DNA of 64,000 nt from Ignavibacterium sp. (GTDB lineage: Bacteria > Bacteroidota > Ignavibacteria > Ignavibacteriales > Ignavibacteriaceae): assembly GCF_025998815.1 (NCBI RefSeq), contig NZ_AP026678.1, positions 1,364,001 through 1,428,000 of the forward strand. The letters run 5' to 3'. The first letter of the stretch is position 1. Each line of letters opens with the position of its first letter. The notes beneath the pieces were generated by a model, which saw only the letters and a list, made by a program, of their open reading frames with translations, searched no databases and was not told where the DNA came from. Both the position numbers and the translations under genes were made by a program. Of this stretch, positions 42,913 to 55,773 are shown in pieces.

Positions 42913-45027
42913 ATGAAAAACGAGATTAATCTGAATTACTTAGAATCCTTGAGAGTAACTACTCTTGAGAAAATAAATAACACTCCTTATCCGAAACAAA
43001 AATTATCCTTTCTGTTTATCTACTTTGAGCAAATACTGAAAACAAATAACAACAACATAAAGGAAGCATTTCTTTCAGAATTTATTGAAACTTATGTTGA
43101 TTTAATCGGGGAATTTGAAATTTGGGGAGTTGATCCAAATTATTCTTTGCAACTAATAGAACAATTAAAAAAAATTTCTGATTTAAAATTTTTAACGAAT
43201 TACCAATTAACTCTCAGGAATCAATTAACAAGAATAGAACAACAATATGAGTCACTAATTCAGATTCTTGAGGGCAAAGAAAGTGTCGGGTACATCTATA
43301 CAAAAGCAAACTTCCCTTTAGTTTACAAAGACTCTTTAACTCAGATTTATGGTATTATTGATTCAATAACTATCAGGATCAGTAAAGCTACAAATAGGAA
43401 TAAGTTTATTTTAATACCGAGTGAGGTTGAAATTGAAAAAACAATCTCAGAACAAATAAATATTTCGTGGGAACTTGCAATAAAACTTCTGAAAAAATAT
43501 GTCAGGAAACCTTACCCGTTTCACGAAGTAATAATAAGCTTTGACAAAAGAGAAGGAATTTATGAGGGTAATTCGCTGGGACTTGCATTAAGTCTGGCAA
43601 TGCTGGAGGAGTTACTTAAATTTTATAATCCGACTTATCAGATAATTATTGCAAATAATACAGCATTCACAGGTGGAATTGATATTGACGGAAACGTTCG
43701 AAATACGGGTGAAGAAATTATAAAGAAAAAGATTCATACAATCTTTTTTTCACCTGTGAAAAATTTTGTTTTTCAAAAACATGAAGAATCTTATGCTTTC
43801 TTTGCTTTAACTCAGCTGCAAAAAATTTACCCAAACCGAAAACTTAAGTTGATTGCGGTTGAAGACATTAACGATGTTCTAAATCGAAGAGACCTTTTGA
43901 AAATAAAAAAAGTTAACCCGGTTATCAGAACAAGAAAATATATTCAAAAGAATCGGGTTGTGATTTTATTGCTTTTTGTACTGAGCGTGGTTTTATATTT
44001 AACTAATTGGTGGGATTTTGATTCTAATCCTCAATTACTGATTTATGAGAATAATCAGATTAAAGTTTGTAATTCAAATAAAACATTATTGTGGAGTACA
44101 AAAACAGTACCCATTCCCGATTATTTCATAGATAAAAACTGCTTAACAAACGATATTTCTCTATTATATGATATAAATGATGATGGAACAAATGAAGTTA
44201 TTCTAACTAAACTTTATCTCTGGAATGAACTTAAATCCGAGAACAGAGAAGGCATAATTTGTTTTGATAATAAACGACAAACCATTTGGCAATTCAGATT
44301 TGACAAGCAGATTACCGCAACTAATTTATCAGGTTCGACAAATTATTTAATGAGTTTTATAGGAGTTCATAAAGAAGGTGATAAAAAAATATTATATGTT
44401 ATCGCCAGAAACGAATACTTTCCAACTGCCGTATTCGGATTAGATTTAAATACAGGAAAGATAGTAACTGATATATTCTGGCATTCAGGTCATCTTGCTG
44501 GCGGAATTTTATTTCAGGATGTAAATAAAAAACAAAAAATTTTTCTGGCTGGAATAAATAACGGTTACGAATGTGTTGCAGTTATGTCACTTGACCTGGA
44601 TAATCTTTCCGGACAGGCAATAGCTCCTGAGAACTATGTTTTAAAAGATATTCCACCTGCTAAATTGGATAAATATTTACTAATCCCTAAAACTGATTAT
44701 GCAGAATATAATGGATTAAGATATAATTTTCCTCTTTTCTATCAAATTAAATATTATTCAAAGGATAAATTATTAACGATTAAAACTTGTGAGAGCGAAA
44801 TGGTTGGTGATATTGCAGCTAATATTCAGTATAATTTTAATCTTGATTTATCACTTAACTCTATCGAAACTGCTGATTACTTTCAATTAGAACGAGATAA
44901 ACTCGTCAGAGGAGGAAAATTGTCTTATCCTCTCACATACACACCTGAATATTTTCAGATGCTTAAGGATAGCATTAAATATTGGGATGGGAATAAATTT
45001 ATCAGTTTGAAAGAATTGAAAAAATAA
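42913..45027 (+). CDS. Lon-type (S16-like) protease domain / TM / propeller-like protein, novel architecture
   Basis: 704 residues. Residues 1-200: helical region, no signal peptide. About 200-315: S16-like domain, EGNSLGLALSLAMLEELL with candidate catalytic S221, GGIDIDGNVRNTGEE, then lysines 271-273, of which K271 aligns by position with the Lon catalytic lysine. Residues 349-368: one membrane helix preceded by RTRKYIQKNR, so N-in/C-out. Residues 370-704: beta-rich, with DINDDGTNEVI like an FG-GAP/VCBS calcium turn, suggesting a propeller outside the membrane. No AAA+ or PDZ domain. Stands alone 86 bp after the SpoU gene. The exact serine context differs from GPSAG, so activity is unproven. 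Role unknown. Confidence 0.65.
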   Translation: MKNEINLNYLESLRVTTLEKINNTPYPKQKLSFLFIYFEQILKTNNNNIKEAFLSEFIETYVDLIGEFEIWGVDPNYSLQLIEQLKKISDLKFLTNYQLTLRNQLTRIEQQYESLIQILEGKESVGYIYTKANFPLVYKDSLTQIYGIIDSITIRISKATNRNKFILIPSEVEIEKTISEQINISWELAIKLLKKYVRKPYPFHEVIISFDKREGIYEGNSLGLALSLAMLEELLKFYNPTYQIIIANNTAFTGGIDIDGNVRNTGEEIIKKKIHTIFFSPVKNFVFQKHEESYAFFALTQLQKIYPNRKLKLIAVEDINDVLNRRDLLKIKKVNPVIRTRKYIQKNRVVILLLFVLSVVLYLTNWWDFDSNPQLLIYENNQIKVCNSNKTLLWSTKTVPIPDYFIDKNCLTNDISLLYDINDDGTNEVILTKLYLWNELKSENREGIICFDNKRQTIWQFRFDKQITATNLSGSTNYLMSFIGVHKEGDKKILYVIARNEYFPTAVFGLDLNTGKIVTDIFWHSGHLAGGILFQDVNKKQKIFLAGINNGYECVAVMSLDLDNLSGQAIAPENYVLKDIPPAKLDKYLLIPKTDYAEYNGLRYNFPLFYQIKYYSKDKLLTIKTCESEMVGDIAANIQYNFNLDLSLNSIETADYFQLERDKLVRGGKLSYPLTYTPEYFQMLKDSIKYWDGNKFISLKELKK

Positions 45028-45048
45028 TGTTTCATCAATCCCGAACTC

Positions 45049-45705
45049 TCACATTGCCGCAGTAAAATACTCTTCACCATTATCCTTTGTGTGAATCATT
45101 AAAAGATTAGCACGAACCATTTTCACAAGTGTCCGTGAAGCTCTTCTTTCTGAAATGTTTACAAGTTTGCTTAATTCCTTTACGGATATTCTTTCGTTGT
45201 GTTTTAAATATTCAAAAACAAGTTTTTCATTCTGACCAATTGTGTATTTTATCAAAGCTTTGTTTCCGTTCTGTGCACGAAGTAATCTTATCATCTCTTT
45301 GCTTGCCTGAACACTTTTATCATTTACTCGAATCGTAACTACAGATTTGTGTAAATCTATATCTTCAAGATAATCCTGTAACCTGTGTGGTTTGATGTAT
45401 GATTCTGGAATTGCAACGATAACTAACTCTTTCGAGTGGTATTCCATAAACTCAATTGAAAATTCGATGGGAGGTTCACAATATTTTTCTGCAGTTTCTT
45501 TTACAAGTTCGGCTACTTCTTTTTCACTTTCAACACCAACAACATCTTTATCATCATCAACACCAAAAATTATATAGCCGCCTTTTGTATTTGCAAAAGC
45601 AATCATTTCGCGGGCAATCTTCTCAGGTGTGGAAAATTTCAGTTTAAATTCACACTGAATATTCTCCCCTTCTTCAATTAACTCTTTCAGTTCGCGATAC
45701 TTCAT
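45049..45705 (-). CDS. AlbA_2/Schlafen-like domain transcriptional regulator
   Basis: 218 residues from the ATG at 45705. The N-terminal domain has CEFKLKFS, AREMIAFANTKGGYIIFGVDDD, typical of AlbA_2 (divergent AAA-4) ATP-binding or nucleic-acid-binding domains; C-terminal winged helix (NERISVKELSKLVNISERRASRTL in parts: ISVKELSKLVNISERRA). A DNA-binding regulator is likely; target genes are unknown. Convergent with the S16-like gene. Confidence 0.8.
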   Translation of the reverse strand: MKYRELKELIEEGENIQCEFKLKFSTPEKIAREMIAFANTKGGYIIFGVDDDKDVVGVESEKEVAELVKETAEKYCEPPIEFSIEFMEYHSKELVIVAIPESYIKPHRLQDYLEDIDLHKSVVTIRVNDKSVQASKEMIRLLRAQNGNKALIKYTIGQNEKLVFEYLKHNERISVKELSKLVNISERRASRTLVKMVRANLLMIHTKDNGEEYFTAAM

Positions 45706-45735
45706 AGCAAAGAACAAAATTTTATTTGATGAATA

Positions 45736-48087
45736 TTATCGCCTAAGTTTTCTTGGATTCCAGAGACGTTCTAATTTTCTTTTAGTCGTCTTTGGAGTTT
45801 CTTCGTTCTTAATCTCCGGATTAGTAATAAGCTGTTCCTGCTTTTGAATTTCTTCTTCGGTTAATTCTTCATCTTCTTTATTGCCAAGAAATGCTAATTC
45901 AGTAACATTGGTTGAATCTTTCTTCTCCTGTTGTTGCTGAATCTGAGTTTGTTTTTCTCTTTCAATTCTTGCTTTTTCCTGTTTGTAAGTGTTAACCTTT
46001 GCAGCTATACTTTTAACATAAGGAGATGAAGGATATTTAGAAATTAATGTGTCATAAACAGATGCAGCAGAATCAGTAAGCTTTAAATCATTTTCTAAAA
46101 TGAATCCTGCTGCATAAAGACCTTTTGAAGCATACTGCGATTGAGGATGCTTTTTATAAATTTCATAAAATTTTCTGAATGATGCATCAAAGTTTCCGTT
46201 TTTCATTTCAGATTCTGCTTCAATGTATAATTCAACAGCAGGATCATAGTTCAAGTCAATTAAAGGCAAACCGAGTTTATTTGCTGCAGCATTGGCAATC
46301 GGACGATCTTTATAATTATCATAAATTATTCTGAACAAACTATCAGCTTTCGCATTCTCATTTACCGTCTGATAATAACTTCCTAATGCAAGCAGAGCAT
46401 CAGGATAGTATCTCGTATCAGCAAAGTTTTCGATTATTTCTTCGTATAATTTTTTTGCTGAATCGGGAACATTAATCTCTGTGAAAAATAAATTTCCAAG
46501 TTCCAATCTGTTTTTTGCAAGCAAAGTTTTCAGCGAGTCAGTTGTAATCTTTGGTTTTTGCGGCGGATTATTTTTGAACTTCACGGTATCTGTCTTCATC
46601 AACGCCTGCATTTCCTGAGATAATTTTAATTCTGCTTGCTTCTTTTTCTGCTGTATTCTTAACTCAGTTTTAGCAATTAATAAACGGTTCACTTCTGCTG
46701 TATCAATGAAAGCTGAAATTTTGGAAAGACTATCAACTATAGCCAGACTATCCTGAACAAAAATTGAATCGCGGAAAACTAAAGTATCTGTTTTAGAAGT
46801 GTCCTTTAAATTTTCGGTAAGAGCAGATTTCCAGATATCAGCTAATTCTTTCTTTGCGAGATAATCCTGAAGAATTTGTAAAGAGTCCTGAACATAATTT
46901 ATCGAGTCTTGAATAAACACATCAGGATTCTCAGCATAAAACAATTGCTTATCGTAGTTGTTAATTGTCTTTCGAAGAGTTGAATATCTATTGAAAAGCT
47001 GATTGAGACTTTTTGCTTCGTCAAGATAGTCTTTTGGTGGATTGTTGAGAATAGTTTTTGAGAAATATACTGTTGCACTATCATAATTAAGCAACTCATC
47101 TCTGTACAATTTGCCGATTTCCAGACTTGCTAATGCTGCAAATGGAGAACCTTTATAAGTTGTATCAACTTTTGTCAATTGTTCGAGTGATGAAGTAAAA
47201 TCACCAACTGCAGAATAAGATTTACCAAGTTCAAGATCTATTTCGGCAAGCGATTCTGAAAATTTATCTTTCTTTCTCAAATCACTGAAAAAGTTAACTG
47301 CATCCTCGGCTCTGCCAGATTCTCTTAGTGCTTTTCCATATCTGATGCTTGCTTTTATCTCGGTGTCAATGTCAGGCGAGTATTCAAAAACTTTATCATA
47401 ATACTCAACTGCGTTTTCGTAACTTCCGGTTTGAGAGTAGAGATTTCCTATTTCAAAATAAACTGTTGCTTTTAATTCATCATCATCAGCTACATCGGCA
47501 AATTGTTTCGCGAGTTCTAATGCAATTGCAAATTCTTTTTGAGCAATGCGATATTTAATTTCTTCAACAAATGACTCTTTAATAATATTGTCTATTTCTT
47601 TTTGCAATGCTTCATCACGAACTCTTTTTAATCCATCCAAACCAGCAGAATAATTTTTCAACTGCATATCGCACTTAGCAATCCATAAGTTAGCTTCAAG
47701 TATTAAATCCTCATCCGGGTTTGTTGCCAGCAATTCCTCAAATTTTCTTTTTGCTTTTTGAAAATTGCTCTGATAATAAAAAGACTTTCCTAAAATCAGA
47801 AGTGCATCATCAACATAAGCTGTGTTGCCATGAAATTGAAGAAGCTCAGAACATTTTTCTATTACTTTGGTAAGATTGTTTCTTGCGGTATTTGAAAGGA
47901 CGAGTGGTTCGTTTGAAAACAAATCTTTTTTCTGCGATTGAATGTCCTTCTCTGCATCACTGAAAAGTGTTTTTATATTGTACCAAAGATTGAAGTATGT
48001 TGTGAAGTTTTGCCAAACACTGCAGGCACCTAAAGAAAGCATAAGTGAAATGGCAAAGATAATTTTTATGTTTTTTGATGAATTCAT
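45736..48087 (-). CDS. TPR lipoprotein resembling PorW/SprE of type IX secretion
   Basis: 783 residues. Lipoprotein signal (IFAISLMLSLGAC, lipobox LGAC), then about ten or more TPR units. The mature start CSVWQNFTTYFNLWYN resembles that of PorW/SprE proteins (CS...YHNLTAHYN), which help assemble the type IX secretion/gliding machinery in Bacteroidota. A Lys/Glu-rich C-terminus ends KLERLWNPRKLRR. No other T9SS gene is in the window, so the functional call is tentative. Outer- or inner-membrane lipoprotein facing the periplasm. Confidence 0.65.
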   Translation of the reverse strand: MNSSKNIKIIFAISLMLSLGACSVWQNFTTYFNLWYNIKTLFSDAEKDIQSQKKDLFSNEPLVLSNTARNNLTKVIEKCSELLQFHGNTAYVDDALLILGKSFYYQSNFQKAKRKFEELLATNPDEDLILEANLWIAKCDMQLKNYSAGLDGLKRVRDEALQKEIDNIIKESFVEEIKYRIAQKEFAIALELAKQFADVADDDELKATVYFEIGNLYSQTGSYENAVEYYDKVFEYSPDIDTEIKASIRYGKALRESGRAEDAVNFFSDLRKKDKFSESLAEIDLELGKSYSAVGDFTSSLEQLTKVDTTYKGSPFAALASLEIGKLYRDELLNYDSATVYFSKTILNNPPKDYLDEAKSLNQLFNRYSTLRKTINNYDKQLFYAENPDVFIQDSINYVQDSLQILQDYLAKKELADIWKSALTENLKDTSKTDTLVFRDSIFVQDSLAIVDSLSKISAFIDTAEVNRLLIAKTELRIQQKKKQAELKLSQEMQALMKTDTVKFKNNPPQKPKITTDSLKTLLAKNRLELGNLFFTEINVPDSAKKLYEEIIENFADTRYYPDALLALGSYYQTVNENAKADSLFRIIYDNYKDRPIANAAANKLGLPLIDLNYDPAVELYIEAESEMKNGNFDASFRKFYEIYKKHPQSQYASKGLYAAGFILENDLKLTDSAASVYDTLISKYPSSPYVKSIAAKVNTYKQEKARIEREKQTQIQQQQEKKDSTNVTELAFLGNKEDEELTEEEIQKQEQLITNPEIKNEETPKTTKRKLERLWNPRKLRR

Positions 48088-48131
48088 ATCAAAAAGTATA
48101 ATGCAGCATTAAAAAGAAAAAGGTATTTTTT

Positions 48132-51529
<3,398 letters not shown>

Positions 51530-51657
51530 CTAAAAATTTTTCTCCAGTGAAATTCGAATTGAAAATTAAAGATTGTCATTCTGATATGAAATATAAGAAT
51601 AAATGCATTAAGCATAATTATTGAGAAATACTACCAATCTTATCTATTATGATTTAA

Positions 51658-52209
51658 TTAATACTGATTTTGCTTCCATTTAATCGTACAACCAATAGAA
51701 AAAGTTTCAGGAATGGATACTTCTTTACCTTCAAGAACTTCTGTAATTGCATCACGCAGATAATTATATTTTACTTTTTCCGGTTCTTTCCAATTATCAT
51801 CAATTTTTCCGTGATAGCGCAGCTTTCTTTGTTCATCAAAAAGAAAAATTTCAGGAGTATGAGTCGCGCCGTAAGCTTTTGCAACTTCCTGAGTTTCGTC
51901 CCGCAGGTAAGGGAAATTATAATTTTTCTCTTTACTTCGTTTAATCATTTCATCAAACGAATCTTCGGGATAATTAACATCTTCATTCGAATTTATTGCA
52001 ACTATCTGAACACTTTTATCAGCGAAGTCTCTCTGAATTGATATTATTCTTTTTTCATATGCCTGAACATAAGGGCAATGGTTACAACTGAAAATAACAA
52101 TCAAAACTTTTTTATCTGGAAAACTATTTAGTGAATATAGTTTTCCATCAACACTTTTAAGATTAAAATCTGGAGCAGATGAACCTATTTTAAGTTTATC
52201 AGTTGCCAT
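51658..52209 (-). CDS. Thioredoxin-fold redoxin (AhpC/TSA-like)
   Basis: 183 residues. SAPDFNLKSVDGK start of AhpC/TSA/redoxin domains, then IFSCNHCPYVQAYEKRI with CNHC as the active-site pair, and THTPEIFLFDEQRKLRYHG with the cis-Pro. The CNHCPYV form is characteristic of a group of cytoplasmic thioredoxin-like proteins of unknown target. No signal peptide. AAGGAG before the ATG. Confidence 0.88.
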   Translation of the reverse strand: MATDKLKIGSSAPDFNLKSVDGKLYSLNSFPDKKVLIVIFSCNHCPYVQAYEKRIISIQRDFADKSVQIVAINSNEDVNYPEDSFDEMIKRSKEKNYNFPYLRDETQEVAKAYGATHTPEIFLFDEQRKLRYHGKIDDNWKEPEKVKYNYLRDAITEVLEGKEVSIPETFSIGCTIKWKQNQY

Positions 52210-52251
52210 GTTATTTTCTCCTTAGTTTTTCTAATAACTTTTCATTTCATT

Positions 52252-53718
52252 ATGAACAAATTTAAAACAATCCTTTTAATAATACTTTTTAACGGTATTG
52301 CTATGTCACAGAATTATGATTTCGAGCAAAGTCTTTATTATAATTATGAATTTTTCAAAGATAAATCTTTGCAAAACAGATTTTTTAAACATTCGGATAT
52401 AACTAAGCTTATATCAAATCTTCAAAAGAAAAAATTGTTTGAAGTGAGTGTGGCGGGAAAATCTTTTGAAGGAAGAGAGATTTTTCTTTTGTCAGTTGGC
52501 AGCGGAAAGAAAAAAATTTTCCTTTGGTCTCAAATGCACGGAGATGAGCCAACTGCAACAATGGCATTGTTTGATATTTTTAATTTCTTTTCTGACACAA
52601 CTCATTATAAGGAAGTAAAAGAATTTATTCTTACAAACACTAAAATTTATTTTATGCCAATGGTCAATCCGGATGGTGCAGAGGTTTTCAAAAGAAGAAA
52701 TGCTCTTTCAATTGACCTGAACAGAGATGCAAACAGACTTCAAACTCCGGAAGCAAATATTCTGATGACTGTATTTGACTCACTTAAAGCAGATTTCGGA
52801 TTTAATCTACACGATCAGAATCATAGATATTCAGCTGGAAATTCTTTCAAATCAGCTGCAATATCTTTTCTTGCACCACCAATAAACTATGAAAAGGAAG
52901 TTGATGATGTTAGATTAAATGCAATAAAGTTAATCGGTAGTTTGTTTAAGATGCTAAGTAAATATATCCCCGGACATATTGCAAAATACTCCGACGATTA
53001 TGAACCAAGAGCATTTGGTGATACATTTCAACGAAAAGGTACAAGTACAATTCTTGTTGAATCAGGTGGTTGGCAGAATGATCCTGAAAAACAATTTATC
53101 CGGAAACTTAATTTTATCTTATTACTTTCTGCTATGAAGCAAATTGCTGAAAATTCTTTCCGGAATATTCCAACATCAATTTATGAAACGATTCCATTTA
53201 ACGAAGAAAAAATATTCGATGTGGTTTTGAGGAATCTTACATTAGAAAAAAATGGAAGCAAAATTAAAATTGACATCGGAATAAATTTCGAAGAAGTGCT
53301 TGATGATGATAAAAAAACATCTTACAAAAAAGCAACAATTGAAGATGTCGGAGACTTATCTGTCTTTTTCGGTTACACTGATGTTGACCTTAGTGGATAT
53401 GAAATTCACGACGCAAAAACTTATAATGAAAAATCATTTACTGTTGATGAGTTGAAAAAAATCGACATTTCCGAATTTTATAAAAAGGGATTCTTGAACT
53501 TTATTCTTAAAAAAACCATTAACAAAGAGTGGATTGATATTCCAATAAATTTAATTTCAAACAATAAGAAAGAAATTAAAACAAAAATTCAACCTGGAGC
53601 CAAACCTAATTTTGTTCTGAAGAAAAATGGTAAGATAGATTATGTTATTATAAATGGATTTTTAGAAAGAGTTGATGGAAATTCAGACTTTCAGGGAAAT
53701 GGACTTGTCATCAAATAG
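52252..53718 (+). CDS. Secreted M14 zinc carboxypeptidase
   Basis: 488 residues. Signal peptide (FKTILLIILFNGIAMSQ). Zinc ligands in SQMHGDEPTATM (His, Glu) and FNLHDQNHRY (His), substrate Arg/Asp segment SIDLNRDAN, catalytic Glu in ILVESGGW. Resembles the M14 group seen in Bacteroidota with a C-terminal beta-rich extension of about 170 residues. Exported; cleaves C-terminal residues or peptidoglycan peptides. Followed by the ECF sigma gene. Confidence 0.88.
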   Translation: MNKFKTILLIILFNGIAMSQNYDFEQSLYYNYEFFKDKSLQNRFFKHSDITKLISNLQKKKLFEVSVAGKSFEGREIFLLSVGSGKKKIFLWSQMHGDEPTATMALFDIFNFFSDTTHYKEVKEFILTNTKIYFMPMVNPDGAEVFKRRNALSIDLNRDANRLQTPEANILMTVFDSLKADFGFNLHDQNHRYSAGNSFKSAAISFLAPPINYEKEVDDVRLNAIKLIGSLFKMLSKYIPGHIAKYSDDYEPRAFGDTFQRKGTSTILVESGGWQNDPEKQFIRKLNFILLLSAMKQIAENSFRNIPTSIYETIPFNEEKIFDVVLRNLTLEKNGSKIKIDIGINFEEVLDDDKKTSYKKATIEDVGDLSVFFGYTDVDLSGYEIHDAKTYNEKSFTVDELKKIDISEFYKKGFLNFILKKTINKEWIDIPINLISNNKKEIKTKIQPGAKPNFVLKKNGKIDYVIINGFLERVDGNSDFQGNGLVIK

Positions 53719-53773
53719 ACTTTGACAAAAGCCATAATATTTTTATAATTCAGAAAGAAATTTAAAGTCTTAT

Positions 53774-54388
53774 ATGTTTTTCCCTTTTATATTCAATTTT
53801 GCAATAGTAGTACCTGATGAAAATCAAAGACAGCTCTATGAGGACTTTGAGCGCGAAGCTGTTCCTCATATGGATGCACTTTACAATTTTGCACTTAAAA
53901 TGACTGGCGATAGTGACGAAGCTGATGACCTTGTTCAGGAAACTTACCTTAAAGCATTCCGTTTTTTCGACAAATTCGAGAAAGGAACTAATTGTAAAGC
54001 CTGGTTGTTTCGGATAATGAAGAATACTTATATCAATAAGTATCGAAAAGAAACCAAAGAGCCGGATAAAGTTGATTATGAAGAAGTTGAGAATTTTTAC
54101 GAGAATGTCAAACCATCATCTACAGACAGCGCACACCTCGAGAAAGATATTTATGATAATCTTCTCGATGACGAACTTTCTGAAGCAATAAATTCGCTTC
54201 CCGAAGATTTCAAAACTGTGGTTATCCTATGTGATATCGAAGGTTTCACTTATGAAGAGATTGCTGACTTCATTGATGTTCCCGTTGGAACTGTAAGGTC
54301 AAGATTACATCGGGCTCGAAAAATGTTATTCACAAAATTGCAAAAGTACGCCAGTGAGCGTGGTTATATTAGTAAAGATGAAAAATAG
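53774..54388 (+). CDS. ECF-family RNA polymerase sigma factor
   Basis: 204 residues. Region 2: ADDLVQETYLKAFRFFDKFE and NCKAWLFRIMKNTYINKYRKE (parts: DDLVQETYLKAFR, CKAWLFRIMKNTYINKYRK); region 4 with FTYEEIADFIDVPVGTVRSR and LHRARKMLF. Close to the SigW/RpoE-like ECF group. No in-frame ATG nearer to region 2, so the start at 53774 is kept with its hydrophobic MFFPFIFNFAIVV lead. Coupled (2 bp gap) to a membrane anti-sigma-like gene, a standard pair. Confidence 0.92.
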   Translation: MFFPFIFNFAIVVPDENQRQLYEDFEREAVPHMDALYNFALKMTGDSDEADDLVQETYLKAFRFFDKFEKGTNCKAWLFRIMKNTYINKYRKETKEPDKVDYEEVENFYENVKPSSTDSAHLEKDIYDNLLDDELSEAINSLPEDFKTVVILCDIEGFTYEEIADFIDVPVGTVRSRLHRARKMLFTKLQKYASERGYISKDEK

Positions 54389-54390
54389 TT

Positions 54391-55224
54391 ATGAATAAAG
54401 AACTTATTACAGCATTCGTTGATAATGAGATTAAAGATGCTTCTCTGAAAGACGAAATAAAGCATCTGATTGATACTGATGAAGAATTCAGATACGAATA
54501 TCAGGTTCAATCGCTTGTTAAACGAATTGCCAAAGAGAAATACAAAAGAACAACTGCTCCTGACCATCTGAGGATAAGAATTCTTAATCAGATTGCACCT
54601 GAACAAGTAAAAGCAAGACCACAAAAGAAAGCTACTTCATTTTGGGCAGGACTTTTCTCCAAGCCTGCTTTTTCATTCGCAACTGCAATTATAATTGTCA
54701 TTTCTGTTATTCTGATTTTATTTAACAGAACTCCTCAACAACCACCGGTAATTTCTGAAGATAAACTTACACCTGACAATATGTTTTATCAGGCAGAGAA
54801 TAATTTTGAAGCAATCATTCAGGGAAAACTCGCACCACAACTCGTAGCAAATAATCCTGAACAGATTAAAAGTTTTTTTGAATCAAGTGGGGTTAAATAT
54901 TCAACTTTAGTTCCCACATTTTCCGAATGGTCATTACTTGGTGCTGTTGTATCTGAAGATAAAGGAGAAAAATTTGCACATCATGTTTATGCTGGTAAAA
55001 AAGGTGAAATTGTTTATGTCTTTCAGGTTGATGAATCTTATCTTAAAAGTCACGAAATAATTTCACTGGATGAAAGTTTATTGCAATATCTTGAGCAAGG
55101 CAACTGTTATGTAAAAACTGAGAAAGACAAAGTTCTTCTCTTCAAAAAAATTGATCATAACATTTGTGCTGTAGTTTCAAATGCTCCAATACAGGATGTT
55201 CAAAATAATTTTTGTAACATTTAA
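54391..55224 (+). CDS. Putative membrane anti-sigma factor
   Basis: 277 residues. N-terminal helical domain (1-85) resembling an anti-sigma domain but without the HxxxCxxC zinc site. One membrane helix (FAFATAIIIVISVILILF reading about 90-110, as FATAIIIVISVILILF), then an extracytoplasmic alpha/beta domain with three cysteines. Position directly behind the ECF gene supports the role; the signal is unknown. Confidence 0.8.
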   Translation: MNKELITAFVDNEIKDASLKDEIKHLIDTDEEFRYEYQVQSLVKRIAKEKYKRTTAPDHLRIRILNQIAPEQVKARPQKKATSFWAGLFSKPAFSFATAIIIVISVILILFNRTPQQPPVISEDKLTPDNMFYQAENNFEAIIQGKLAPQLVANNPEQIKSFFESSGVKYSTLVPTFSEWSLLGAVVSEDKGEKFAHHVYAGKKGEIVYVFQVDESYLKSHEIISLDESLLQYLEQGNCYVKTEKDKVLLFKKIDHNICAVVSNAPIQDVQNNFCNI

Positions 55225-55238
55225 TCAAAGAGATTCTT

Positions 55239-55691
55239 ATGATTAAGATTAAAAATATTCTCCTTCCAACCGATTTCAGTAAAACCTCATTAGCAGCAGC
55301 CGAATATGCGGTTAACCTTGCGATGCAATATGGCGCAAAAATTCATTTGCTTCATGTATTGGAAAAAACTCCACCAATTTTAACAATAAGAACACTTGAT
55401 TTATCGAGAGAAAAAATCCTTGAATCAATTGAATCTGATGCAAATGCTCAATTACATAAAACTATCGAAAAAATCAAAAAGCACGGAAATGTTGAAATAA
55501 TTCCTGTTTTAAGGAAAGGTTTGGATTACGAGGAAATAATTAATTATTCCAAAGAAAAGAAAATAGATGTAATTGTGATTGCAACACACGGAAGAACCGG
55601 ATTATTACATACATTGTTAGGAAGCGTTGCAGAAAAAGTCATTAGATACTCCAAAATACCTGTTTTGGTCATAACTCCGCATCACAAATAG
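55239..55691 (+). CDS. Universal stress protein (UspA family)
   Basis: 150 residues. ILLPTDFSKTSLAAAEYA at the start and the ATP-binding signature GTHGRTGLLHTLLGSVAEKV near the end (as ATHGRTGLLHTLLGSVAEK), with G-2x-G-9x-G(S/T) pattern. Cytoplasmic; stress or energy-sensing role. Likely in the sigma/anti-sigma transcript (14 bp gap). Confidence 0.93.
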   Translation: MIKIKNILLPTDFSKTSLAAAEYAVNLAMQYGAKIHLLHVLEKTPPILTIRTLDLSREKILESIESDANAQLHKTIEKIKKHGNVEIIPVLRKGLDYEEIINYSKEKKIDVIVIATHGRTGLLHTLLGSVAEKVIRYSKIPVLVITPHHK

Positions 55692-55709
55692 ACTTATAAC
55701 CACCTTATT

Positions 55710-55741
55710 TTTGGTTAATGGCTTAAGATTTAATATTTTTG
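55710..55741 (+). promoter_or_regulatory. Bacteroidota-type promoter candidate for the zinc-ribbon/rpsU operon
   Basis: TTTG at 55710-55713, a 20 base spacer, and TATTTTTG at 55734-55741; the ATG is 33 bases downstream. Same -7 octamer as the rlmN candidate. Confidence 0.45.
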
Positions 55742-55773
55742 TAAGTGATTTTGTTTCATTGAAAGGAATAGTT

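Noticed and set aside
45049-45705. Schlafen-like antiviral defence gene
   Set aside because: The AlbA_2 domain with a C-terminal winged helix is common in ordinary regulators, and there is no defence neighbourhood.
51570-51590. Another REP-like copy upstream of secA (GTCATTCTGA)
   Set aside because: Only one arm is present; no pairing partner and no hairpin core.
53774-55224. Regulon of a FecR/TonB-type ECF system
   Set aside because: The membrane protein shows no FecR domain, and no TonB receptor is adjacent.
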